Shown here: one piece after another, positions 17,709 through 24,965 of the stretch
Position numbering within the stretch: position 1 is the first letter of the stretch
Layout: every line of letters begins with the position of its first letter
NCBI GenBank assembly: GCA_964394145.1
Contig: CAYMVL010000025.1
Location: 62,001 to 126,000, forward strand
Origin: JAFGBN01 sp964394145
GTDB lineage: Bacteria; Chloroflexota; Dehalococcoidia; GIF9; AB-539-J10
Direction of reading: 5' to 3'
Length of the DNA: 64,000 nucleotides
Program-made: the position numbers and the translations under genes
The notes under the pieces: generated by a model
The model's database searches: none
The model's input: the letters and a program-made list of their open reading frames with translations, nothing else
What the model was told of the DNA's origin: nothing

Positions 17709-18413
17709 TTAATCGTAAAGCTCCCTGGCCAACGTTAGGCCCCACACCGATAGGGCACCTCTCTTCTTCAGCACCCTAGCACAGGACTCCAAAGTGGCTC
17801 CGGAAGTGCATACATCATCAATGAGGATAACCTGCTTACCGCATGCCTCGTCATTCCGACATGCAAAAGCATCCGCCACGTTAATTCGTCGCTCCCTCAG
17901 CCCGGCTGCTCTCACCTGAGGCTGTGCCTGCTTAACACGAATAAGACAATCTTCAACTAGAGGCAACCCTATAATCTTGCCCAGTTCCCTGGCAAGCAGA
18001 TTTGATTGATTATAGCCCCGTTCTCTTAACCGTCTTGGGTGTAGAGGCACTGGGATGAGGATTTCCCCGGGTAGAGGATTAGACTGCAGGTAAACCGCCA
18101 ATAGTCCAGCTAGACAGCCCGCGATCGCCCTCAAATTATGGTACTTCAGCTCATGAATCGCTTTTCGCACCACCCCGTCAAAACGAAACGGAGACCGGAT
18201 CCCGTCAAGCTCAGTTTGCCTCTGGATACAGCTGGCACATATGATACCACTCGCTTGAGGTCTGCCACACTTAGGGCAGATAGGAGACGACAACACCGGC
18301 AGCCTCCCTCGACAATCAGGGCAAAGGAAGCTACCTACCTTACCGCAGCCAACGCAGTGCCTGGGGAAAAAGAAATCTGCCGTCAGCTCAGCTAATTGAC
18401 CTAAACGGCGCAA
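17709..18413 (-). CDS. ComF-family phosphoribosyltransferase-like protein
   Basis: Protein of 234 residues with an N-terminal double zinc ribbon (HCVGCGKVGSFLCPDC and CPKCGRP...CASC) and a C-terminal type I phosphoribosyltransferase fold. The ERGYNQSNLLAREL segment and the PRPP-binding loop VILIDDVCTSGAT are the ComF hallmarks. In transformable bacteria ComF helps internalised DNA; in others the role is unknown. It lies directly upstream of hpf, an arrangement seen in many bacteria. Confidence 0.92.
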   Translation of the reverse strand: MRRLGQLAELTADFFFPRHCVGCGKVGSFLCPDCRGRLPVLSSPICPKCGRPQASGIICASCIQRQTELDGIRSPFRFDGVVRKAIHELKYHNLRAIAGCLAGLLAVYLQSNPLPGEILIPVPLHPRRLRERGYNQSNLLARELGKIIGLPLVEDCLIRVKQAQPQVRAAGLRERRINVADAFACRNDEACGKQVILIDDVCTSGATLESCARVLKKRGALSVWGLTLARELYD

Positions 18414-18437
18414 ACCTCTTAATAGTGGCTAAATTCT

Positions 18438-18656
18438 TCAGCGTGACCGAGTATGCAGTTCTCCACTGAGAATGGGCTCATTCAGATAAATTTCACCATT
18501 CCTGATCTTTATGTTGTAGCCACAATCAGGATTGGTGCATACCCAGGCTTTGTATTGAATTGCAGCTCCCTGGCTGCCAAAGTCTGAAAGAGGCACCAAA
18601 TCTCCTTTGCCGCATTTTTGACATTTTGGAAAAGAAAAATTTTCCAAGGCGTCCAC
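18438..18656 (-). CDS. Small zinc-ribbon protein
   Basis: Protein of about 70 residues with two Cys pairs, CQKCGKG near the start and CTNPDCGYN, which would hold one zinc. The rest is short (IKIRNGEIYLNEPI). Function unknown. GGGGAGG lies so close to the GTG at 18656 that the TTG at 18647, 8 bases from it, is the likelier start. It precedes the comF-like gene by 24 bases and probably shares its transcript. Confidence 0.65.
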   Translation of the reverse strand: MDALENFSFPKCQKCGKGDLVPLSDFGSQGAAIQYKAWVCTNPDCGYNIKIRNGEIYLNEPILSGELHTRSR

Positions 18657-18756
18657 CTCCCCGATTAAATTTATTCGCTAACTATACACCAAAAATAATT
18701 CCCTGACAAGCCAAGGAGTCACCTGTCCTCAAATTCCTAGTTCTCTGCCTTCGCAA

Positions 18757-19365
18757 TCAACATCTCTCAGATGGTAGCTTTGCTTCAGCCAGACACGAGT
18801 ATATGGCGCCCGCGGGTGTCAGCTGGCTTCGCATCAGGAGGATGGAATGGACATGAGCTATGTGATTGCCTTTGAAGCTGGAGGACACTACAAGTTCGCC
18901 AAAGCTCCTTCTTTGCTCAGGTGATGCTAGCTGCTTGACACGAGCGAGAGTCAAATGTGGCGTGAAAGGGCGTTCCTCTAGAGTAAAGCCTAAAGAAGAA
19001 AGCGCGAAATCAACACTCTGGTGTAGTTCAAGCAGTCGCTCTACATCCCCACGAATACCAACCCAAAATACGCGCGGCTGCTTCAGATTAGGGAAAGCAC
19101 CCAAATTTGAAATCTCAAGAGAGAAAGGAGAATTACCTTTGGTGGCCTCACCCAGAGCTCTCGTTATCTCAGCCACCTGTTTCGAGTGAATATTTCCCAG
19201 GAACTTCAGAGTTAAATGGATTCCCTCAACATCGACCCATTTGACAAACCAATGCTCCTCTTTCTCCAAGTCACTTCTCAACCTAGCTAGCGCCCGCCTC
19301 ACTTCCTCAGGCAGTTCGATAGCGATGAAGGCGCGAATTTCATCTGGACTATGCGTTAAGGTCAT
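18757..19365 (-). CDS. thpR: RNA 2',3'-cyclic phosphodiesterase (ThpR/LigT)
   Basis: 2H-family enzyme of about 202 residues with both catalytic His motifs: HLTLKFLG in the first half and HLTLARV in the second. The opening IRAFIAIELPEEV is typical. It would open 2',3'-cyclic phosphates on RNA. The ATG at 19365 has GAGAGA before it and is preferred over a start at 19398 inside the previous gene; even so the two genes overlap by 17 bases, so they are co-transcribed. Confidence 0.92.
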   Translation of the reverse strand: MTLTHSPDEIRAFIAIELPEEVRRALARLRSDLEKEEHWFVKWVDVEGIHLTLKFLGNIHSKQVAEITRALGEATKGNSPFSLEISNLGAFPNLKQPRVFWVGIRGDVERLLELHQSVDFALSSLGFTLEERPFTPHLTLARVKQLASPEQRRSFGELVVSSSFKGNHIAHVHSILLMRSQLTPAGAIYSCLAEAKLPSERC

Positions 19366-20212
19366 TTCTCTCAACCCCGGATAGTAGTCTATGAGCATTA
19401 CCCCACAGTATCCTGTCTCTTTCTTCTGGAGTGAGTTCGGCGGACTTGACTTGGGAAATTATTCGACTTGCTGAAACGAGAGGATAATCACTCCCAAAAA
19501 GGATCTTTTCACTGCCAACAAGTTCGCTAACCTGCTTGAAGATTTTCGGCTGGTAAAGGAAGACGGTGGCTGCAGTGTCAAAGAAAACACTACTGAAGGC
19601 TTTCGCCACCTCGGGCATCAAAGCGTAGAAAGGTAAACCTCCACCCCAGTGAGCACAAACCACCTTCAAATCAGGGAAGCTCAGTATAAAGGAGTACAGA
19701 ATATCCGGAGTCACGCTGCTCTTACCAATATATTGATGCCCCACAGGTTCAGATGAATGAGTCAGGAAAATCATGTCATACTTCACCATCATATCAACTA
19801 TGGGCTTCATCACAGCCTCATCTGTGAGGTCAAAACCTTGAACATCAGATTTAAGCTCCCCAACACCCCTTGCTCCTGCCCTGGCACAGCGCTCTACTTC
19901 CGCTACAGCAAGATCTCCAGCCTTGGGTTGAATGCCACAAAAACCGATCAACCTGTCAGGATAGCGTGATACCGCATCTAAAATATAGTCGTTAGTCTCC
20001 CGGCAAAGATCATGGCTCAGCCATCCTATGTTAAGAGCAACAGATAAATCGACCTCAGCTTCGTCCATACCAGTAATCAGCTCTTCAGCCGTTGCCATTT
20101 TAGCTTTGGGTGGGGAGTAATGCAGCGCGAAACAAGCATCACGCCTGACATACTCTTCACGTCTTTCTTTAACCCACGGGGGGAATATATGAGTATGAAA
20201 ATCTATAATCAC
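19349..20212 (-). CDS. Amidohydrolase-2 family metal-dependent hydrolase
   Basis: TIM-barrel amidohydrolase of about 287 residues. The metal motif IIDFHTHIFP opens the protein; later ligands are seen in FLTHSSEP and VCAHWGGG, and the catalytic Asp in FGSDYPL. This is the ACMSD/uronate-isomerase-like amidohydrolase-2 group, which holds decarboxylases and hydrolases. I take the GTG at 20212, which begins just at IIDFHTH; a TATAAT box ends 8 bases before it, hinting at a leaderless or nearly leaderless message. A longer frame to 20248 has no support. Confidence 0.85.
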   Translation of the reverse strand: MIIDFHTHIFPPWVKERREEYVRRDACFALHYSPPKAKMATAEELITGMDEAEVDLSVALNIGWLSHDLCRETNDYILDAVSRYPDRLIGFCGIQPKAGDLAVAEVERCARAGARGVGELKSDVQGFDLTDEAVMKPIVDMMVKYDMIFLTHSSEPVGHQYIGKSSVTPDILYSFILSFPDLKVVCAHWGGGLPFYALMPEVAKAFSSVFFDTAATVFLYQPKIFKQVSELVGSEKILFGSDYPLVSASRIISQVKSAELTPEERDRILWGNAHRLLSGVERNDLNA

Positions 20213-20578
20213 TTCAAGTATTATACTAGAACTAGGTTGCCCTCTCAATATGGCTGCGCGAAAATCGTGAACCCCTCCTGCTGCACAGGGATTATCGAGC
20301 TCCTTTACCTCGGTTCCGCAATTTATGCGCGACTAACGTATATCTCGACATATGTGCCAACAGGTCAGCTATAGCGCACTGTCAAACTCTGCTCTCCCTT
20401 TATCCTGAGGCGGAGCCGTTTTGTTATTCTTTTGGATTCCTATCTAAACCTGGCTTACAGCTCCGAAAAACCAGAACCCAAGCTAAGCCAGATATGGGGG
20501 ATGGGAGGTCAGTTTTCTATTTGAACCAAAGTGCGTTAGAATGTGGGCTATCCTATGTCTGTTACACCAGCTTAGAAA
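20213..20578. other. Divergent intergenic region
   Basis: About 365 bases between divergent genes (amidohydrolase and mutM). A TATAAT for the leftward gene is at its left end (about 20221-20226 on the minus strand). Nothing else is recognised. Confidence 0.4.
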
Positions 20579-21415
20579 ATGCCAGAGTTGCCCGAAGTAG
20601 AGACTATCAAGAACGAGCTGTCGCCTTGGGTGTTGGGGCAAAGTTTCACCAATGCAATCATCTTTGACAGTGATTTACTATTCAAAACTCCAGTTGAAGA
20701 ATTTCGCCATAATCTAATCGACCAGACAATACTAACGATTGAGCGCCGGGGAAAATATCTCATTTTTAGGTTAGCAAGCAAGCAAGGACTTATTATGCAC
20801 TTCAGAATGACTGGCACCTTGCTGCTGAATCCCAAGGATACTGACCGCTATGCTAGAGCGGCTTTCTATCTTACAAATGGCAATAAATTTATATTCATCG
20901 ACCGGCGCCGATTGGGAATACTATGGCTGGCAGCAGATGCGGACGCTGCAGTCGCCAGATTAGGACCTGAGCCGCTAGGAGCGAGCTTCACTCCTGGCCT
21001 TCTGGAACAGCGACTAAGCCACCACCATATCCCCATAAAAGCAGCTCTCCTCGACCAGGGCATAATTGCGGGAATTGGCAATATGTATGCCGATGAAGCT
21101 CTATTCGCAGCCAGAATCCATCCCTTGAAAGGGGCAAACACTCTGGTAGCGGAAGAGTTGCAAAGCCTATGCTATTGCATCCGCGAAATTCTCTCGTCAG
21201 CTATAGGGAATAAGGGCGCCAGCGTAGACACCTACGTCCGCCCTGATGGCCAATTAGGCACAGCGCAGTTCGATTTCAAGGTTGCTCATCGAGCTGGCAA
21301 GCTCTGCCCCAATTGCCACACTCCCATCCAGCGCATTATGGTAAGAAAGCGCGGCAGCTACTTCTGCCCTAATTGTCAGCCTTTGACTTCCCCCATATCG
21401 TCCGCGACACGTTGA
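20579..21415 (+). CDS. mutM: Formamidopyrimidine-DNA glycosylase
   Basis: Base-excision repair enzyme of 278 residues that removes 8-oxoguanine and ring-opened purines. The catalytic N-terminus MPELPEVE (Pro2, Glu3) is intact, so the ATG at 20579 is certain. The helix-two-turn-helix region (IAGIGNMYADEALFAARIHP) and the C-terminal zinc finger (CPNCHTP...CPNCQ) are complete. It is a single gene. Confidence 0.96.
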   Translation: MPELPEVETIKNELSPWVLGQSFTNAIIFDSDLLFKTPVEEFRHNLIDQTILTIERRGKYLIFRLASKQGLIMHFRMTGTLLLNPKDTDRYARAAFYLTNGNKFIFIDRRRLGILWLAADADAAVARLGPEPLGASFTPGLLEQRLSHHHIPIKAALLDQGIIAGIGNMYADEALFAARIHPLKGANTLVAEELQSLCYCIREILSSAIGNKGASVDTYVRPDGQLGTAQFDFKVAHRAGKLCPNCHTPIQRIMVRKRGSYFCPNCQPLTSPISSATR

Positions 21416-21640
21416 CTTCATGATTCCCCTCCCTGTCATCCTCATAGAGCTAGATGAGAGCAGAACTATCTTACAGCAGCAACTAAGAAGTAGGACAGCC
21501 TCTTAATATTCTTGACCTGCGCCGCGGCTGAGCTCGGAGTAAATTGGACACCGGCTTTCAGACCTAGCCCAGCGGCACTGTTGCACTCATTGCGATAGAC
21601 TGCGCTTTTCCCTATAATGGACTATAAACATGCGTGAGCA

Positions 21641-22195
21641 ATGAAGATAATAGCAATTGTTGGCATGGCAGGCGCAGGCAAATCGGCAGTGGCCAGCTTA
21701 TTTGAGCAAAATGGATTCAGCAAAATTCGTTTCGGAGATATCACGGACGAAGAAATCAAGAACAGAGGCCTTGAGCCAAATGAAGAAAACGAGCGCTATA
21801 TTAGAGAGCAATTGAGGAGGCAACATGGCATGGCAGCATATGCCAGATTGAATCTTTCGAGAATTGAAAGCGCGCTTCAAACGTCGGATGTCGTGGTGGA
21901 CGGACTGTATTCCTGGGAGGAGTATATTTTGTTGAAGGATCGTTACGGACAAAGGTTCATTACGGTTGCTGTCTGGGCATCTCCAACCGTCAGATATGGC
22001 AGGCTTGCGAATAGAGCAAAACGGCCTATGATGCCTAAGGAAGCAGAGCGTCGGGACAAGGCTGAGATAGAGAATATCAACAAGGGTGGGCCAATCTCAA
22101 TGGCTGACCTCACCATATTAAACGAAGCTTCTCTAGAAGAGCTGGAACAGGCGACGGCGCAAGTCATATCCCTTTTGGAGCAAAACGGAAGATAA
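21641..22195 (+). CDS. UPF0200-type P-loop nucleotide kinase
   Basis: P-loop protein of 184 residues with Walker A GMAGAGKSA at 8-16 and the lines FGDITDEEIKNRGL and VVDGLYSWEEY. This is the UPF0200 family, best known from archaea, which resembles dephospho-CoA and adenylate kinases; the true substrate is not established. Its presence in a bacterium suggests either an old shared family or transfer. The next gene starts 21 bases downstream on the same strand. Confidence 0.82.
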   Translation: MKIIAIVGMAGAGKSAVASLFEQNGFSKIRFGDITDEEIKNRGLEPNEENERYIREQLRRQHGMAAYARLNLSRIESALQTSDVVVDGLYSWEEYILLKDRYGQRFITVAVWASPTVRYGRLANRAKRPMMPKEAERRDKAEIENINKGGPISMADLTILNEASLEELEQATAQVISLLEQNGR

Positions 22196-22216
22196 AAATG
22201 AAAGTAGTAGGCATTC

Positions 22217-22996
22217 ATGGCAGAATACACGATTGGCTTTTTCAAATCTTTGTTCCAGAACTCGAGTGTCTGGGGGATTGGCCTGGCTATAGCATTCGGC
22301 GCGGTATGGTTGGCCGCTTACCGCCCGCCGCTGGTTAAGAGACCCTGGCTCTGGGCAGTCTTGGTAAGCAGCGCTATCATGGCACTGGCTGCTGCCAGCT
22401 TCATTCAAATTCCACTTCAGATTTGGACAGGCCAAGGACTGGGACACTTCCGGAGCCAGGAGCTTATCATGCGCTGGATTCTCCTTGCAGGGATACCGCA
22501 AATATTGCTAAGCGGGCTGGTCCAGGAAGGAGCAAAGCTTGTGCCGGTGGCTGCTTACTAGTGGCGCAGCGGCCAGAATATTGACACCAAGCTGGGACTC
22601 ATCATCGGCGCTGTGGCTGGAGCTGGATTTGGTATGTTCGAAGCCCAGTGGGCGCACAATCTCATCTTTGCCTCCGGGTGGACCTGGGCAGCAGTGGAAA
22701 CCGGCGGCTTGATAGCACTGGCTGGATTTTAGGAAAGGTTCTTTGTTGTGGCTGCTCACACTGCTTTTTCTGCGCTGGCTGGTTATGGACTGGCCAGGGG
22801 TTGGGGATGGCAGTTCTACCTCATAGTCTCTTTTCTACACGCGTTATTGAACTACAGCGCTGTCTTGCTGAAGGGAGGGCTATTTGCTGCCGTTCATTTG
22901 GAAATTTATGCTGCGGTGGTAGCGGTGGCAGTGACAGCCTGGGCCTTGTGGCTTCGCTGGAGAAAATCAGAACCCGCGGCCTCTCGAGACTCTTGA
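22217..22996 (+). pseudogene. PrsW-like membrane protease gene with two in-frame TAG codons
   Basis: One reading frame from the ATG at 22217 to the stop at 22994-22996 encodes a protein of about 260 residues of PrsW-like type, but it is interrupted by TAG at 22559-22561 and at 22730-22732. All three segments keep their sequence: VQEGAKLVPV (like the PrsW ExxK motif), GMFEAQWAHN, AAHTAFSALAGYG and SFLHALLNY, with about seven hydrophobic segments. Both stops sit where a Trp would fit (AAY-stop-WRSG and GF-stop-ERFF), so each may be a single TGG to TAG change. Other genes here use TAG as a true stop. A recent pseudogene is the simplest reading. Confidence 0.75.
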
Positions 22997-23024
22997 GACT
23001 ACAGCGTAGATGTTGAAAAAGAAG

Positions 23025-23096
<72 letters not shown>

Positions 23097-23167
23097 TCAA
23101 CGATAGTCTAGCATTGGCTCGAGACGACGGTCAAATAAAGCCTTACTTACTTTTGTAACCCAAGAAC

Positions 23168-23800
23168 TTGACCAACTGTAACACAGTAATTTATTATGAG
23201 CCCGTTTTCAACAGGTTTCGGGGGCAAAAGCTCTTGAAAGTGGAGATTGCGAGTCTGCTGCTGGCTAGTATTCTGGCGCTAATGCCTTGTCTGCCGGCAC
23301 TGGCTGCTGACACGGGTACTGTCACTATTACCATGACAGGGGTTGATGAAATCTCTATTACATTGGAGCCGACTGCATGGCCTCTGGGTGATGTATCACC
23401 CGACACAGAGTACTTGACAAGCCCGCCCATAGATTGGTGCACTCTAACTAATACTGGCAACGTCAGCGTGAACACCTTCATCGTAGGTGAAGATGCCAGA
23501 TGGTACGAACATGGGACAGGAAAAAACTATTACTGGACGCTAAGTGATAGTAACGAGAGCGACCCCGAGGACGCCACGAGAGGCCATAAATATATGCTCT
23601 GGTTTAGAGTGCATGGCGATACAGACCGAGGCTATGTGCTTATAACTAAGGAGGCGGCGGCATTCTGGCCGCCCGAGGGCGGCTCAAGCATTTCCGCCGC
23701 TGACTCTAAACAATTTGGACTGAAGGTGCTATCTCCCACCTTTTTCTACGGGGGCAGGGAGATGAAAACGACCATCACTATAAGCGCAGTGGCTGCCTGA
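23168..23800 (+). CDS. Exported protein of unknown function
   Basis: Protein of up to 210 residues. A signal peptide (VEIASLLLASILALMPCLPALAAD) ends near Ala47 of the long reading, then comes a beta-rich domain starting TGTVTITMTGVDEISITLEP. The TTG start at 23168 leaves about 22 residues before the signal; TTG at 23234 or GTG at 23240 is likelier. The opening is like that of small secreted beta-sandwich proteins in Gram-positive and Chloroflexi surface layers. Its stop overlaps the next ATG by one base, so the two genes work as a pair. Confidence 0.72.
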   Translation: MTNCNTVIYYEPVFNRFRGQKLLKVEIASLLLASILALMPCLPALAADTGTVTITMTGVDEISITLEPTAWPLGDVSPDTEYLTSPPIDWCTLTNTGNVSVNTFIVGEDARWYEHGTGKNYYWTLSDSNESDPEDATRGHKYMLWFRVHGDTDRGYVLITKEAAAFWPPEGGSSISAADSKQFGLKVLSPTFFYGGREMKTTITISAVAA

Positions 23801-24369
23801 TGGCAAGGCCCATTAGACTAATAATAACGCTCGTTGTACCCTTGTCATTTGCCGCTTTGCCCGTATGCGTTCTGGCCCAGGACTTTGGTGTCTCGCCTGC
23901 TGAAGTAAGAGTGGATGACCTGGCCCCTGGTAGCCAAACTCAGTTTGATTTCACTATCCGCAATAAGGACGATGTGAGTCATATCTTCACCCTGTCAACC
24001 TATAATCCGGAAGAATCGGAGATGAGGGAGGGAAGAACTGAAATTCCTGATGATCGCTGGATAAGCTTCTGTCCTCAAGAAATCGAAGTAGCAGCCAACT
24101 CGCGAGGCACAGTAAGAGCGACGGTTGCTGTACCCTCAAATCAGAAATGGGCGGGGAAGAACTGGGAAATATGGATCAGGGTTGCTCCCGAAAGCACTGA
24201 CTTGCTCGTGGCAAATTGCTACATCCGCCTTCTGGTATCGACGAGCAAAGGTGTAGAGGCAAATTCTAAGACCCCATTCACTGTTGGAATCGTAATCGTA
24301 ATACTACTTCTAGGCTATGGCTTATATTACTTCAGACGCAGTGCCAAAGCCAGACAGGCCAAACAATAA
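23800..24369 (+). CDS. Membrane-anchored extracellular Ig-like protein
   Basis: Protein of 189 residues: signal peptide to about residue 26 (VCVLAQ), an Ig-like or DUF916-like beta-sandwich (FGVSPAEVRVDDLAPGSQTQFDFTIRNKDD, then VAANSRGTVRATVAVP), a transmembrane segment (GIVIVILLLGYGLYYF) and a basic tail. The domain is like those found in WxL-associated and COG1470-type surface proteins. It overlaps the previous exported protein gene by one base, and the pair probably forms a small surface complex. Function unknown. Confidence 0.78.
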   Translation: MARPIRLIITLVVPLSFAALPVCVLAQDFGVSPAEVRVDDLAPGSQTQFDFTIRNKDDVSHIFTLSTYNPEESEMREGRTEIPDDRWISFCPQEIEVAANSRGTVRATVAVPSNQKWAGKNWEIWIRVAPESTDLLVANCYIRLLVSTSKGVEANSKTPFTVGIVIVILLLGYGLYYFRRSAKARQAKQ

Positions 24370-24443
24370 CCGAGCACTCAATAGGACAGCAGGAGTATTG
24401 AAAGCTTGGGCTACATGCCTTGCTTCGCTTGAAACTTCTACAT

Positions 24444-24920
24444 CTAGAGCTGCCGGTGCACTTCTACCAGCTTATCCGGGCTCTCTATATGGTCGACATA
24501 AAGAGTGCCATCGAGATGGTCTGTTTCGTGTTCAAGGGCCTGGGCCAAAAGCCCTTCGCCTTTAATGCGAAATTCCTTACCCTCCCTATCCTGTGCCTTA
24601 ACCCTGACCGTCACGGACCTTTTCAGCTCGCCCTGGTAGCCCGGCACAGATAGACAACCCTCTTCCACCACACGTTCACCTTGCCTCTTTATCACTTCAG
24701 GGTTAATCAAGGTAATGACGCTCTCTCCAGGTATCTCGATCACTGCTATGCGCAATGATACTCCTATCTGCGGCGCAGCCAGACCAACACCTTGAGCAGC
24801 TCGCATGCTGTCAACCATATCATCGATAAGCCTCTGGATGGAGGCATCGATCTTGGTTACTTTTTTTGCTTTTTCCCTCAAGACCGGATCGGGTAAAGTC
24901 CGAATCTTCAATACTGCCAT
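24444..24920 (-). CDS. def: Peptide deformylase
   Basis: Enzyme of 158 residues that removes the formyl group from new proteins. All three motifs are present: GVGLAAPQIG, EEGCLSVPG with the metal-ligand Cys, and EHETDHLDG with both metal-ligand His and the catalytic Glu. It is convergent with the exported-protein pair and lies 45 bases downstream of priA, typical of a priA-def unit. Confidence 0.96.
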   Translation of the reverse strand: MAVLKIRTLPDPVLREKAKKVTKIDASIQRLIDDMVDSMRAAQGVGLAAPQIGVSLRIAVIEIPGESVITLINPEVIKRQGERVVEEGCLSVPGYQGELKRSVTVRVKAQDREGKEFRIKGEGLLAQALEHETDHLDGTLYVDHIESPDKLVEVHRQL

Positions 24921-24965
24921 GTCGATTTCTGTGACATTATAATTTACTTCTCTCAGGGTGTAAAG

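Noticed and set aside
22217..22996. Amber codons read as pyrrolysine
   Set aside because: No pyl genes or PYLIS-like element are seen, TAG ends other genes in the window, and Trp suits both positions.
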